Shown: positions 15,213 to 22,912, numbered from the stretch's first letter. The stretch is DNA of 30,367 nt from DASZGL01 sp035938875 (GCA_035938875.1 DASZGL010000036.1:1-30367); one strand, 5' to 3'. Notes: a model not told the origin generated them from the sequence alone. Numbers and translations: made by a program.

Positions 15213-15218
15213 CACAAT
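15213..15218 (+). promoter_or_regulatory. Candidate leaderless -10 element (CACAAT)
   Basis: CACAAT ends 6 nt before the ATG at 15225 in the context TCCACAATG, identical to the element before the kinase gene at 33. TTAAAT on the opposite strand (15181-15176) may serve the divergent epimerase. No Shine-Dalgarno is visible before the ATG. Confidence 0.4.
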
Positions 15219-15224
15219 GAGCCC

Positions 15225-18200
15225 ATGCGGGAGGGGATCCGCGTCCGGCTGCTGGGTGCGTTCGAAGTCGAGGGCATCGACACGCAGCGGCTCGGAAGCC
15301 GGAAGGCACGGACGCTGCTCAAGATGCTCGCGGTTGCCCGCGGCGCACCGGTACATCTCGATGCCATCGTCGAGGCGTTGTGGGATGTCGAGCCGCCGGC
15401 GCGACCGGGCGACCAGGTGGCCGTCCTGGTGAGCCGGCTGCGCAGCGTCGTGGGGGCCGAGAGGCTTGTCCGGAGCGACGCCGGCTACGCATTTCGCATG
15501 GACTGGATCGACGTCGTCGCGGCCGAGGAGCTGGTGGACGAGGCTCGACGCCGATTCTTGCAGGGGAATCCGGCGTCGGCCCGTGCGGCGGTCGAGGGAG
15601 CTCTGACCATGTTCCGGGGTCCGTTGCTCGCCGACGAGCCCGACGCCGAATGGATCAGCATCCATCGAGGCGTGGCGGAGCGCCTGGTCGCCGGCGCGCG
15701 GCACCTTGGGTCGGAGGTCGCTCTGCACAGTGGCGATGCGGTCACCGCGGCAGAGTTCGCCGAGGATGCGCTGGATCGCGATCCCTACGACGAGACGGCG
15801 TTACGACTGGCGTTGGCAGCGCTCTCCAGCATGGGCCGGCGTGCGTCGGCGCTCGCCCTCTACGAACGCACGCGGGCACGCATCGACGACGACCTCGGCG
15901 TCGATCCCAGCGACGAGACTCAGGCCGCGCACGTGGCCGTGCTCAAAGGACTGCCGGTCGCCGGAGTCGTGATCGGAGTGTCGGCGCCCCAGCTTGCAGC
16001 ATCTGAGCGTGGTGCACGGGCGGATGCATACCACCTCCCCGGACGTTCAGCGGAGCTGGCCGTCATCGATGGCGCCCTCGAGCGCGCTCGCGAGGGGCGC
16101 ATGGTCATGGTCGGCGTCGAGGGCGAGGCGGGCATCGGCAAGACGCGCTTGCTCGACACCTGGGCGGCGCGCGTCTCGACGTCGGGAGCGCTGGTCCTCG
16201 TGGGGCGGTGCGACGAGCTGGGACGCGCGCTTCCTCTCCAAGCCGTCCTCGACGCGCTGAGCGCTCACCTGCGCTCGCTCGACGCCGATGAGGTCACCGC
16301 GCTTCTGGCATCCGATCGCCTTCTCCTGGGACCGCTCCTCGACCGTCGTGCGGTGACGACGGACGATGCCGCACCGGTGTCGTCACTTGCGGTGATTCCC
16401 GACCCGGGTGCCCGGCAGGCGATGCTCTTCGGCGCGCTCGCCAGTCTGCTCGAACGTCTGGCCCAGGCGGCACCCGTCGCCTTGATCATCGACGACGTTC
16501 ATCTCGCCAGCGCCGCAACCTTCGAATGGTTGCAGTACCTGCAGCGCCGACAACCAGATGCGCGATTGGTTGTGCTGGTCAGCAGACGCCCCGAGGAGGG
16601 GCTACCGGTGCATACGCCCTTGTCCATCACGCTGGGACCCCTCGACCTCGCCGCCGTCGCGACCATCGTCGGCAGCGATGCCGCTGCGACACTGCATGCG
16701 CGCAGCGGTGGCAACCCGCTGCTGGTCGTCGAGCTGGCGCGTGGGGGTCCGTCCGAGGAGCTGCCCACTTCCCTCCTCGACGCCATCACCGAGCGCTGCG
16801 CTCGCGCGGGCGCAGCGGCGCCGACGCTCATGACCGCCGCCGTGCTGGGGCCAGAGGTGGACCTCGACCTGCTCTCCGCGGTGCTTCACGCTCCGGCTGC
16901 GACACTGCTGGACCATCTGGAGGAGGGCGTGCGACGGCACTTTCTCGCCGTCGGCGAGTCGAGCTTCGTGTTCCGCCATGCGCTGGTGCGCGAGGCGCTC
17001 GTCGCCGGCACCACCGCGCCGCGGAGGGCGCTGGTCCACCGCGAGGCGGCGCGATCGCTGGCTGCTCGCTCGCATGCCGATCCGCTCGATATCGCGTATC
17101 ACGCCCGCGCCGGCGGCGACGAGGAACTGGAGTCAACGGCGCTGGTGAGCGCTGCCGTCATCGCCAGGCAGCGCTACGACTACCCCGAGGCCGAGCGGCT
17201 TCTCGATCGCGCCGTCGGCCTTCGCGCCACGCCCTCGTCTCTGCTCGACCGCGCCATCGTGCGAGTCATGTCGGGCCGATATGCCGCGGCCGGTGACGAC
17301 GCCAGCGCGGCGTTGGCTCAGGGCGCGGGAGCACCGGCGCTCGAGGTCGCAGGCTTTGCCGCCTACTACCAGCGCGATTTCGTCACGGCGCGCCGGCTGG
17401 CTGAGCAGGGACTGCGCCTCAGCGACGAGGCGGTCACCCGCGCGTCGCTGCTCCTGCTCGGCGGTCGCGAACGCCACGCCGTCGGCGACCTTCCCGAAGC
17501 CGAACGGTTCATGGACGAGGCGATGGAGGTCGCCCGCAACTCAGGCATCGACGTTCCCTCGGTGTGGCGTGGGTTTCTTCGCGTGCACCTGGGTCGGCCT
17601 GAGGAAACGCTCGAGACCGTCGCGCCGACGGGCGGCGAAGGCAGCCTCGGTGGACATCTCTTCGCCTCGCCGCACGTGCACTTCACCCGCGCACTCGCCT
17701 ACGGCGCCCTGGGCCGCTGCAGCGAGGCATTCCGCAGCCTCGCCGCACTCGACGATGCGATCGAGAGGCAGAACGTGACCCGCTTCCTGGGGCGCGGTGA
17801 CAACACTCGCGGTTGGTTGTTGCGCAACCTCGGTGCCCTCGACGCGGCCGACGAGTGCAATCAACGGGGCCTCGAGACCGCGCGCCGTATCGAATACGTG
17901 GAGGCGCAGGCGCATGCCCTGCTCGACCTTGCCGAAGGGCGACTCCTTGCGGGGGATCTCGCAGCGACACGACGGCTGCTCGACGATGTAGCACCGCTGC
18001 AGCGCTTGCCCCAGGCGTATGCGTGGCGCCATGTGCTCCGTCGCCGGACCATGGAAGGGCGACTTGCCCTTGCCCACGGCGCCGGCGTCGACGCGGTGAC
18101 CATCGCCGACGAGGTCGTCGAGGACGCCGAGCATGTCGGTGCCGTGAAATACGGGATGTTGGGCCGGCTTCTCGGCGCGCGAGCGCGGGCGATGATCGAT

Positions 18201-18440
18201 GAACCGGTGGTGCTGGAGTCCGTTGAGACGGTGCTGCTCTCGCTGGACCGATGCGCCGGCCTCGAAGCCTGGTGGCTCACCGCCGAGGCCGCCCAGACGT
18301 TTGCCGTCGAGCGTTGGTGGGACCTTGCCGAAACACGGGTGGCGAGCCTCGCGGCCAACGCCGGTGAGCACGCCGACGGGTTGCGCGCTCATGCTGCGCG
18401 ACAGATGGAGGCGCTGCGCAGGACTGCTGCGGTGCGCTGA
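15225..18440 (+). CDS. Large BTAD/AAA transcriptional regulator (SARP/AfsR-like architecture)
   Basis: A 1071-aa cytosolic regulator. Residues 1-95 form an OmpR-type winged helix (VRLLGAFEVEG, SRKARTLLKMLAVARG, LWDVEPPARPGDQVAVLVSR). A bacterial transcriptional activation domain (BTAD) follows at about 97-243. An ATPase starts near 270, with Walker A GEAGIGKT (300-307) and Walker B VALIIDDVH (418-426). From about 620 to the end it is helical and Ala-rich, consistent with TPR-like repeats. Such proteins activate neighbouring metabolic or secondary-metabolite genes in response to an unknown signal. It stops 6 nt before the end of the convergent methyltransferase operon and is divergent from the epimerase. 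An ATG at 15189 is in frame, but the element at 15213 favours 15225. Confidence 0.9.
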   Translation: MREGIRVRLLGAFEVEGIDTQRLGSRKARTLLKMLAVARGAPVHLDAIVEALWDVEPPARPGDQVAVLVSRLRSVVGAERLVRSDAGYAFRMDWIDVVAAEELVDEARRRFLQGNPASARAAVEGALTMFRGPLLADEPDAEWISIHRGVAERLVAGARHLGSEVALHSGDAVTAAEFAEDALDRDPYDETALRLALAALSSMGRRASALALYERTRARIDDDLGVDPSDETQAAHVAVLKGLPVAGVVIGVSAPQLAASERGARADAYHLPGRSAELAVIDGALERAREGRMVMVGVEGEAGIGKTRLLDTWAARVSTSGALVLVGRCDELGRALPLQAVLDALSAHLRSLDADEVTALLASDRLLLGPLLDRRAVTTDDAAPVSSLAVIPDPGARQAMLFGALASLLERLAQAAPVALIIDDVHLASAATFEWLQYLQRRQPDARLVVLVSRRPEEGLPVHTPLSITLGPLDLAAVATIVGSDAAATLHARSGGNPLLVVELARGGPSEELPTSLLDAITERCARAGAAAPTLMTAAVLGPEVDLDLLSAVLHAPAATLLDHLEEGVRRHFLAVGESSFVFRHALVREALVAGTTAPRRALVHREAARSLAARSHADPLDIAYHARAGGDEELESTALVSAAVIARQRYDYPEAERLLDRAVGLRATPSSLLDRAIVRVMSGRYAAAGDDASAALAQGAGAPALEVAGFAAYYQRDFVTARRLAEQGLRLSDEAVTRASLLLLGGRERHAVGDLPEAERFMDEAMEVARNSGIDVPSVWRGFLRVHLGRPEETLETVAPTGGEGSLGGHLFASPHVHFTRALAYGALGRCSEAFRSLAALDDAIERQNVTRFLGRGDNTRGWLLRNLGALDAADECNQRGLETARRIEYVEAQAHALLDLAEGRLLAGDLAATRRLLDDVAPLQRLPQAYAWRHVLRRRTMEGRLALAHGAGVDAVTIADEVVEDAEHVGAVKYGMLGRLLGARARAMIDEPVVLESVETVLLSLDRCAGLEAWWLTAEAAQTFAVERWWDLAETRVASLAANAGEHADGLRAHAARQMEALRRTAAVR

Positions 18441-18446
18441 GCGCCG

Positions 18447-19250
18447 CTAGGACCGCGTCCGCGCCGCGAGCATCACCGTGCGCAGCCCCAGGCGGAGGTC
18501 GCCACGCGCCACCGCAGCCGTCGCCTCGTCTCGAAGACGGGCGCGCTGCTCCGCGGAGAGCTGCTCGACGAAGGGTGCGACGTGGGCCATTCCCAACCGC
18601 CAACCAACGATCGCCTCGGCGGTGAGCACACCCATGTCGACCTCGCGCTCCTCGACCGCGACATCGCCGAGTCCCGCGGCGTCGGCGCGTTCGCGGAGAG
18701 CTTCGGCGGTGGCGATCGCCGGCTCTCCGATGCGTTTGTGATCGACATACCAGTCGGGAAATCGATAGCCGTGCTGCACCAGCACGCCGTCGACGATCTG
18801 CTTCACCGGTTGTTCGTTGGTCGCGCTGAACGTCACCGCAAGCACCGCACCATCGTGAAGCGTCACCCGTGCCATCTCACGCAGCGCGAGCTGCGGTTCG
18901 GCGACATGGGCGAGGACGAAGGCTGCAACGGACACGTCGAAGGCGTCGCCGGCGAAAGGTAGGTGGAGTATGTCGCCGGCCACCGCAGGACCCAGCCGGT
19001 CGCGCTGGTGGCGGAGCATGTCCAGCTCGACGTCGACGGCGACGGGACTGCCACCTGCGCCGGCGATCGCGCGTGAGGCCGCGCCTGTTCCGGCGCCAAC
19101 GTCGAGAACGCGAGTGCCGCGCAGCGACACTGGCGAGAAGTCGACCAGAGCCTGCGCCAGGCGGTTGTAGATGCGCTCCGGCCCCTGTGCCCAGGCGTCG
19201 CCGCTGTAGCCGCTCAGCGTCGTCATCGGTGTCGCCGAAGGCGTTGTCAC
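18447..19250 (-). CDS. Class I SAM-dependent methyltransferase
   Basis: A 267-aa soluble methyltransferase of the UbiE/COQ5 type. Motif I VLDVGAGTGAASRAIA is at about 48-63, the acidic post-I loop PVAVDVELDM follows, then GDILHLPFAGDAFDVSVAAF (motif II region) and ALREMARVTLHDGAVLAVTF (post-II and III). The C-terminal third probably binds the acceptor, which cannot be inferred. The GTG start overlaps the phosphotransferase stop by 4 nt (GTGA); an ATG eight codons later is possible. Last gene of a four-gene operon with cupin, SnoaL-like and APH-like genes, which suggests small-molecule modification. Confidence 0.85.
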   Translation of the reverse strand: MTTPSATPMTTLSGYSGDAWAQGPERIYNRLAQALVDFSPVSLRGTRVLDVGAGTGAASRAIAGAGGSPVAVDVELDMLRHQRDRLGPAVAGDILHLPFAGDAFDVSVAAFVLAHVAEPQLALREMARVTLHDGAVLAVTFSATNEQPVKQIVDGVLVQHGYRFPDWYVDHKRIGEPAIATAEALRERADAAGLGDVAVEEREVDMGVLTAEAIVGWRLGMAHVAPFVEQLSAEQRARLRDEATAAVARGDLRLGLRTVMLAARTRS

Positions 19251-20254
19251 GGCAGGTAGCGTGCGGCCTCCAGCGTTCGGTCCTCCCACCAGCCGATCTC
19301 CTGTGGGTCACCGCCTGTCTTTGACCAGCCGAGCATGAGCAATCCACCCAGCAGGCTCAGCGCCAGCTGCGTCTGCCACCAAGACCCGGTGTCGATCCCC
19401 CGCCGCTCCAGTGACGCGCGGTAGGCGTCGATGGCCGCCTCCTTCGACATTGCCATCCTGTCGCAGTTGACGGCGAGGTACCAGGCAAGCTCGAAGCACG
19501 GTGGACCTTCGCAGGAGCGATCCCAGTCGACGAGGATGGTTCGCCCGTCGGGATGCGAACCGAGGTTGCCGAGCTTCCAATCGCCGTGGAGGAAGCTGGA
19601 CGGTGTCTGCATCAACCCCTCGATGAGCGGTCCGGGGTCGGCGAGCAACGGCATGATGATGTCAGCTGCTCTGGGCGCTGCCGTGCGCAGACGTGCCCAT
19701 CCAGGGGCGAGGGCCGGCGGGACGGACGCTGTTCCCGCGAGCCCCGCTTCGACCGCCGAGGTGACCGGAGTCAGCATCGTGTACATCAGGCCAAACGACA
19801 TCAGTTCGATGTCGTCATGCCACCCCCAGAGCGATGCATGCAGCTCGGCCATGTGGTCGATGAAATGCAGGTGCTGCTCGTCGGGCAGCGACGAGCTGCC
19901 CTCGGCGACAAAGTAGCCGCCGACATCGCGCATCAGCAGAGCGACGCCATCGCGACCTGTTGGCGTGCGGTACCCGGCGAGACCCACGACTGTGTGATCA
20001 ATGACTGACGGGAGCCGGCTGGGCAGTTCCGAGCGCCAGAGGAGGCCCTGGCGGCAGTGGATGTCGCCGCTGGCGCGCATGATCCAGTCGTCGTCGACGC
20101 ACAGATACTTGACGACGTGCGGCTCACCGTCGAGGTACAGGTGCTCGAACCTGCACCCCGACAGCGAATCGCCCGTCTTCATCGGCCGTACGTCGGTTGC
20201 CCCGGCGAGGAGGTCCGCGACAGAGGATGCGACGCGGATGGCTGTCTCGGTCAT
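19247..20254 (-). CDS. Aminoglycoside phosphotransferase (APH)-fold kinase
   Basis: A 335-aa protein of the APH/choline-kinase fold. The Brenner-type catalytic loop is FLHGDWKLGN with His 223, Asp 225 and Asn 230; the Mg-binding motif is LVDWDRSCEGPP with Asp 243. The N-lobe includes EPHVVKYL, whose Lys 49 may contact ATP. FELAWYLAVNCDR is typical of the region after the Mg loop. Members phosphorylate antibiotics, sugars, choline, homoserine or other metabolites, so resistance should not be assumed. It starts 10 nt after the SnoaL-like stop and overlaps the methyltransferase by 4 nt. Confidence 0.8.
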   Translation of the reverse strand: MTETAIRVASSVADLLAGATDVRPMKTGDSLSGCRFEHLYLDGEPHVVKYLCVDDDWIMRASGDIHCRQGLLWRSELPSRLPSVIDHTVVGLAGYRTPTGRDGVALLMRDVGGYFVAEGSSSLPDEQHLHFIDHMAELHASLWGWHDDIELMSFGLMYTMLTPVTSAVEAGLAGTASVPPALAPGWARLRTAAPRAADIIMPLLADPGPLIEGLMQTPSSFLHGDWKLGNLGSHPDGRTILVDWDRSCEGPPCFELAWYLAVNCDRMAMSKEAAIDAYRASLERRGIDTGSWWQTQLALSLLGGLLMLGWSKTGGDPQEIGWWEDRTLEAARYLP

Positions 20255-20264
20255 GCTCACTGCG

Positions 20265-20660
20265 TCACACCGCGGCCTGCGCTGCCGCCTCCATCTCGGC
20301 AAGCAGCGACGCCGGCCAGCGACCACCGCACCAGACGGTGTCCCTGGTGATCAACCCGTTGGCGATCTCGAGCCGGTGCGCCTGGTGCGACGCGTGGGGC
20401 ACACCGTCCTCCTCCCAGGCGAGCAGGTACTCGACGAGCTCACCATCGGGAAGCGGCGTGCGCCGCAGCTCCTCGAAACGGGCGGGATCCGCGTACCAGC
20501 GCGCGAACTCAGCCTTGATCGCCGCCTCGCCGCGGATGCTGAAGCGCCAGTTGGGCACGGTTGCATCGACGACAGCGTCCGCGCTGAACACGCCGTCCAG
20601 TGTGGCGATGCCTGCCGACTTGATGGCCTCGGTGAATGCGTCGACGCAGCCGCTGCTCAT
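20265..20660 (-). CDS. SnoaL/NTF2-like protein
   Basis: A 131-aa protein with the NTF2-like pattern: an N-terminal helix (VDAFTEAIKSAG), a strand region with FSADAVVDATVPNWRFSIRGE, a helix AAIKAEFARWYAD, and later strands (LVEYLLAWEEDG, HASHQAHRLEIANGLI). The central VPNWRF is common in SnoaL-type domains. The start ATG lies 2 nt after the cupin stop. Function unknown. It is the second SnoaL-like protein in the window and is not obviously similar to the one at 10271. Confidence 0.75.
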   Translation of the reverse strand: MSSGCVDAFTEAIKSAGIATLDGVFSADAVVDATVPNWRFSIRGEAAIKAEFARWYADPARFEELRRTPLPDGELVEYLLAWEEDGVPHASHQAHRLEIANGLITRDTVWCGGRWPASLLAEMEAAAQAAV

Positions 20661-20662
20661 CC

Positions 20663-21022
20663 TCACGAGCCCTTGGCGTAGTTGCTGGCACCCCACCAGT
20701 CGACGAGGACGACCGGCTCGTCGCCGACCACCCATGCGTCGTGCCCCTGGGGCAGGGCCGTGACCTGGCCAGGTCCCGTATCGAACTCGGTGCCATCGGC
20801 CATCAGGATGTGCAGTGTGCCCGCTGCGTGGTACTGGAAATGCGGCGCCTCACAGAGCTCGGTGCCGGCGATCGGCTTCACGTGATCGCGCCACCGCCAT
20901 CCCGGCTCCAGCGTGAGTCGGCCGATCTCAGCTCCGCCGATCTTGACCAGGTCGACGCGACCCCGTTCGAAGGTCCGCGTCTCGTCCGGATGGCTGAAGT
21001 CCTTGTTCTCTGCCTTTGCCAT
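20663..21022 (-). CDS. Small cupin-fold protein
   Basis: A 119-aa single-domain cupin. The stretch LTLEPGWRWRDHVKPIAGTE, then PHFQYHAAGTLHILMADGTE and GPGQVTALPQGHDAWVVGDE follows the cupin strands, with His residues at the usual metal-binding side and the PxGHD turn. A frame open upstream gives a longer product, but the ATG at 21022 has a good Shine-Dalgarno (AGGAG, 8 nt away) and the normal length. Lead gene of the four-gene minus operon. It could act as a metabolite-binding or isomerase-like enzyme; its role is not determinable. Confidence 0.72.
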   Translation of the reverse strand: MAKAENKDFSHPDETRTFERGRVDLVKIGGAEIGRLTLEPGWRWRDHVKPIAGTELCEAPHFQYHAAGTLHILMADGTEFDTGPGQVTALPQGHDAWVVGDEPVVLVDWWGASNYAKGS

Positions 21023-21069
21023 GCCGATTCTCCTCGTGGGTGGACCCGACGAGGGGATCATCGACCGGG

Positions 21070-21090
21070 GGTTTGCAGCCGGTTTGCAGC
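21070..21090. repeat. Two exact 10-bp direct repeats with 11-bp period
   Basis: GGTTTGCAGC occurs at 21070-21079 and 21081-21090, followed by a partial third copy, GGTTGCC. The repeats lie 48-68 nt upstream of the cupin gene start. Helical phasing suggests a tandem protein-binding site in the operon promoter. Confidence 0.55.
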
Positions 21091-21157
21091 GGTTGCCGTC
21101 TGTCACCTGGCCCTCCCGGGTCGAGACGGCGCCTGCGGGCATCAGCGCGGCCCTCAG

Positions 21158-21182
21158 AAAAGGATGGGGCTCAACCCTATCC
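21158..21182 (-). terminator. Weak intrinsic terminator after the XRE-TPR gene
   Basis: On the minus strand, GGAT-A-GGG-TTGAG-CCC-C-ATCC folds as a 7-bp stem with one mismatch and a 5-nt loop, and TTTT follows at once. It overlaps the stop codon of the XRE-TPR gene. The stem is short, so read-through into the cupin operon is possible. Confidence 0.4.
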
Positions 21183-22496
21183 GCGCATTCGCGCCGCACC
21201 CTCGAACGCTCTCGTTGCCGCCTCGTAGTCGCCGCGCTGCCGGAGCATGTTTCCCTGCTGCATCAGCACCTGACGGACAGCGCGTCCGCTCGCAGCGTTC
21301 CCCTGGGCCAGTGCGTCCCGGTAAGCGGAGTCTGCCTGGTCGGCGTCGCCCAGACGCTGGCAGGCGTCTCCGAACGTCGCCAGAGCGCGGGCGAGGAGAT
21401 CACCGTCACGAATCTCCCGGGCGATTCCGATCGCCTCCTCGGCCAGAGCGACTGCCTTGAGCGCCGCATCCTGAGCCACGTCCAAAGCTGCCAGCCGTTC
21501 GAGGGCGTACCCTCGTGGCGTGGCGTCGCCCATTGTGGTCGCTGCAGCAAGCGCCGCTTCAAAGTGGTGACGAGCGGCGACGACGTCACCTCGCTCGGCG
21601 CACACCTCGCCGAGGTTGTGCAGGTTGTGGACCTGAAGGTGGCGACTCTCGAGGCGATCGAAGAGGTCGACGGCCAACTCCATGTGTGCGATTGCGCGCG
21701 AGTAGTCACCACGCTCGCGCGACGCCTCACCGAGCCCCATATACGCGAGTGCCAGCGACCGCAGATTCTCGGCATTCTCGGCCGCTAGCCGTGCCTGCTC
21801 GTACGCAGTCGTGGCGGCTTCCGAATCACCGAGTCTCATCAGGGCGTTTCCTCGATTGGTCTGGATCCGCGCAAGCAGCGCTGGGTCGACGGTCTCGCCC
21901 TGGGCAAACTCCAACGCCGTGTCGTAATAGCGGATCGCTGCCGGAAGCCGATTGAGGTGGAACTGAGCTCGGCCAACGGCGTTATGGGCCAACGCAGCTT
22001 GTTCTGCGTCGTCGCTGTCACCCGAATGACGGCACGCGATCAGAGCATTGGTCAAGGCTTCCGAGGCGTTGCCGTGCGCGAGCTCAATGTCGGCAAGGAG
22101 CCGGTGGAACACGACACGTTGCGCCGGTTTGAGGTGAGTGCTCGTCAGCGTGCCGAGAGCCTCAAGAGCACGGTCGGGTTCGTTTGAGGCAAGCATGGCC
22201 GCTGCCGACCGCAGACCGTATGCGACGTCAGCGTCTCGGCCGCTGTAGGTTTCGAGCGTGGGACCGAGTAGGTCATCCACCCCCACCCGGAGACGCCCGG
22301 CGATCAGGGCGAGGCTCGTGGACGACGGTCGTGTCTGGCCACTCTCGATCTGCGAGATCAGCTGCTTGGTGAGCTCCTCCCCGGCAAGGACGGCTTGGGT
22401 CAGACCAAGCGCCTGCCGTCGGGCTTTGATGCGCTGGCCAACCTCAAATGCGGCAGCCTTGGGAATCGCGGCTCGCGAAGTTGCTCCTGCGGCCAT
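21177..22496 (-). CDS. XRE-family HTH regulator with C-terminal TPR domain
   Basis: A 439-aa regulator. The HTH_3 domain spans about 19-77 (VGQRIKARRQALGLTQ, TKQLISQIESGQTRPS, LALIAGRLRVGVDDLLG). From about 90 to 435 there are successive TPR units, with A-x-x-Y/F and G/A-x-A signatures such as AAIRYYDTALEFAQG, AATTAYEQARLAAENA, LGLGEASRERGDYSRAIAH in part, and the final GDYEAATRAFEGAARM. This architecture is shared by RRNPP peptide receptors (PlcR, Rgg, PrgX) and by non-peptide regulators. A 44-aa hydrophobic peptide gene lies directly upstream on the same strand. The Shine-Dalgarno before the ATG is poor. A strong hairpin lies 41-68 nt before the start. Confidence 0.85.
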   Translation of the reverse strand: MAAGATSRAAIPKAAAFEVGQRIKARRQALGLTQAVLAGEELTKQLISQIESGQTRPSSTSLALIAGRLRVGVDDLLGPTLETYSGRDADVAYGLRSAAAMLASNEPDRALEALGTLTSTHLKPAQRVVFHRLLADIELAHGNASEALTNALIACRHSGDSDDAEQAALAHNAVGRAQFHLNRLPAAIRYYDTALEFAQGETVDPALLARIQTNRGNALMRLGDSEAATTAYEQARLAAENAENLRSLALAYMGLGEASRERGDYSRAIAHMELAVDLFDRLESRHLQVHNLHNLGEVCAERGDVVAARHHFEAALAAATTMGDATPRGYALERLAALDVAQDAALKAVALAEEAIGIAREIRDGDLLARALATFGDACQRLGDADQADSAYRDALAQGNAASGRAVRQVLMQQGNMLRQRGDYEAATRAFEGAARMRG

Positions 22497-22536
22497 GCTC
22501 GTCTTGTTCCCCCGGCGTGGTTACGTCCAACGATGA

Positions 22537-22564
22537 GGGGGCGTGGCTCACGCGCCACGCCCCC
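22537..22564. other. Perfect 11-bp inverted repeat with 6-nt loop
   Basis: GGGGGCGTGGC pairs with GCCACGCCCCC around the loop TCACGC. It lies between the peptide gene and the XRE-TPR gene. It has no T tract on either strand, so it is more likely a cis-acting RNA element, an attenuator or a Rho-assisted stop than a classic terminator. Confidence 0.6.
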
Positions 22565-22603
22565 CCGTCAAGTGAACCGGTGGGATCGTACTGCAGGGCT
22601 GAC

Positions 22604-22623
22604 GGCTGGACGCCGGTCCAGCC
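22604..22623. other. Perfect 8-bp inverted repeat just after the peptide gene
   Basis: GGCTGGAC pairs with GTCCAGCC around GCCG. It begins 20 nt beyond the stop codon of the 44-aa peptide frame on the minus strand. It could stabilise or end the peptide mRNA. No T tract follows. Confidence 0.55.
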
Positions 22624-22642
22624 AACAACCGGGGTCCTCTAC

Positions 22643-22777
22643 CTAGAGCGGGTGGCCGACGACCGGAAGCTCCGTCGGGGGCAAGATCCCCAAGAGCGAA
22701 CTGAACAGGGCAAGGCCTACGGCGCAGCCCAGCACTGGAACGATCTGAGCCCGATGCACGAATAGCCAACGGCGCAC
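22643..22777 (-). CDS. Candidate 44-aa hydrophobic secreted/membrane peptide upstream of XRE-TPR regulator
   Basis: A GTG-started frame of 44 codons. The basic N-terminus MRRWLFVHR (1-9) is followed by a hydrophobic core about 12-32 (beginning IVPVLGC and ending LLGIL) and a proline-rich tail, PPTELPVVGHPL (33-44). GGAGGT stands 6-7 nt before the GTG, as good a Shine-Dalgarno as any in this window. A minus-strand promoter with spacer palindrome lies about 70-100 nt upstream. The design of charged end, export-like helix and short polar tail is that of precursor peptides for TPR-type receptors, and the downstream same-strand gene encodes an HTH-TPR protein. VLGC (15-18) is a poor lipobox. Secretion and signalling are inference; a plain small membrane protein or a chance frame remains possible. 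Confidence 0.5.
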   Translation of the reverse strand: MRRWLFVHRAQIVPVLGCAVGLALFSSLLGILPPTELPVVGHPL

Positions 22778-22792
22778 GGCAACACCTCCGAG

Positions 22793-22812
22793 CGAGGGCA
22801 TCCGTGCCCTCG
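22793..22812. other. Perfect 8-bp inverted repeat with TCCG loop
   Basis: CGAGGGCA pairs with TGCCCTCG. On the minus strand it would sit in the 5' leader of the 44-aa peptide mRNA, a few nucleotides before its Shine-Dalgarno. On the plus strand it lies upstream of the NarL-type gene promoter region. Confidence 0.5.
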
Positions 22813-22848
22813 GGATGGGTCCCGGCGGCCGTCAGGAAAGTGGGCAGT

Positions 22849-22878
22849 AAAGTACCATCCAGTCATATCACTGGACAA
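22849..22878 (-). promoter_or_regulatory. Candidate promoter of the 44-aa peptide gene with operator in the spacer
   Basis: TTGTCC (22878-22873) and TACTTT (22854-22849) are separated by 18 nt on the minus strand and resemble -35 and -10 boxes. The predicted transcript start is near 22842, giving a leader of about 65 nt. The palindrome at 22858-22875 fills the spacer and touches the -35 box. Confidence 0.45.
22858..22875. promoter_or_regulatory. 18-bp palindromic operator-like site
   Basis: TCCAGTCATATCACTGGA has two perfect 6-bp arms around a 6-nt centre. It is placed between the divergent peptide and NarL-type genes. The size suits a dimeric HTH regulator. The XRE-TPR protein and the NarL-type protein are both candidates to bind it. 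Confidence 0.55.
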
Positions 22879-22912
22879 GCGGCCTGATGGCATCCGCCCG
22901 AGGGGATCGACC

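Noticed and set aside
19247..20254. Antibiotic resistance gene
   Set aside because: The APH fold is shared by many metabolite kinases and nothing in the sequence points to an antibiotic substrate.
22548..22769. 73-codon minus-strand frame overlapping the 44-aa peptide gene
   Set aside because: Arg/Pro-rich without a start signal; the competing frame has a consensus Shine-Dalgarno and a membrane-peptide profile.
22560..22800. Known structured RNA (tmRNA, RNase P RNA, SRP RNA) in the peptide intergenic region
   Set aside because: I looked for their conserved cores on both strands and found none. The hairpins are kept as unassigned structure.
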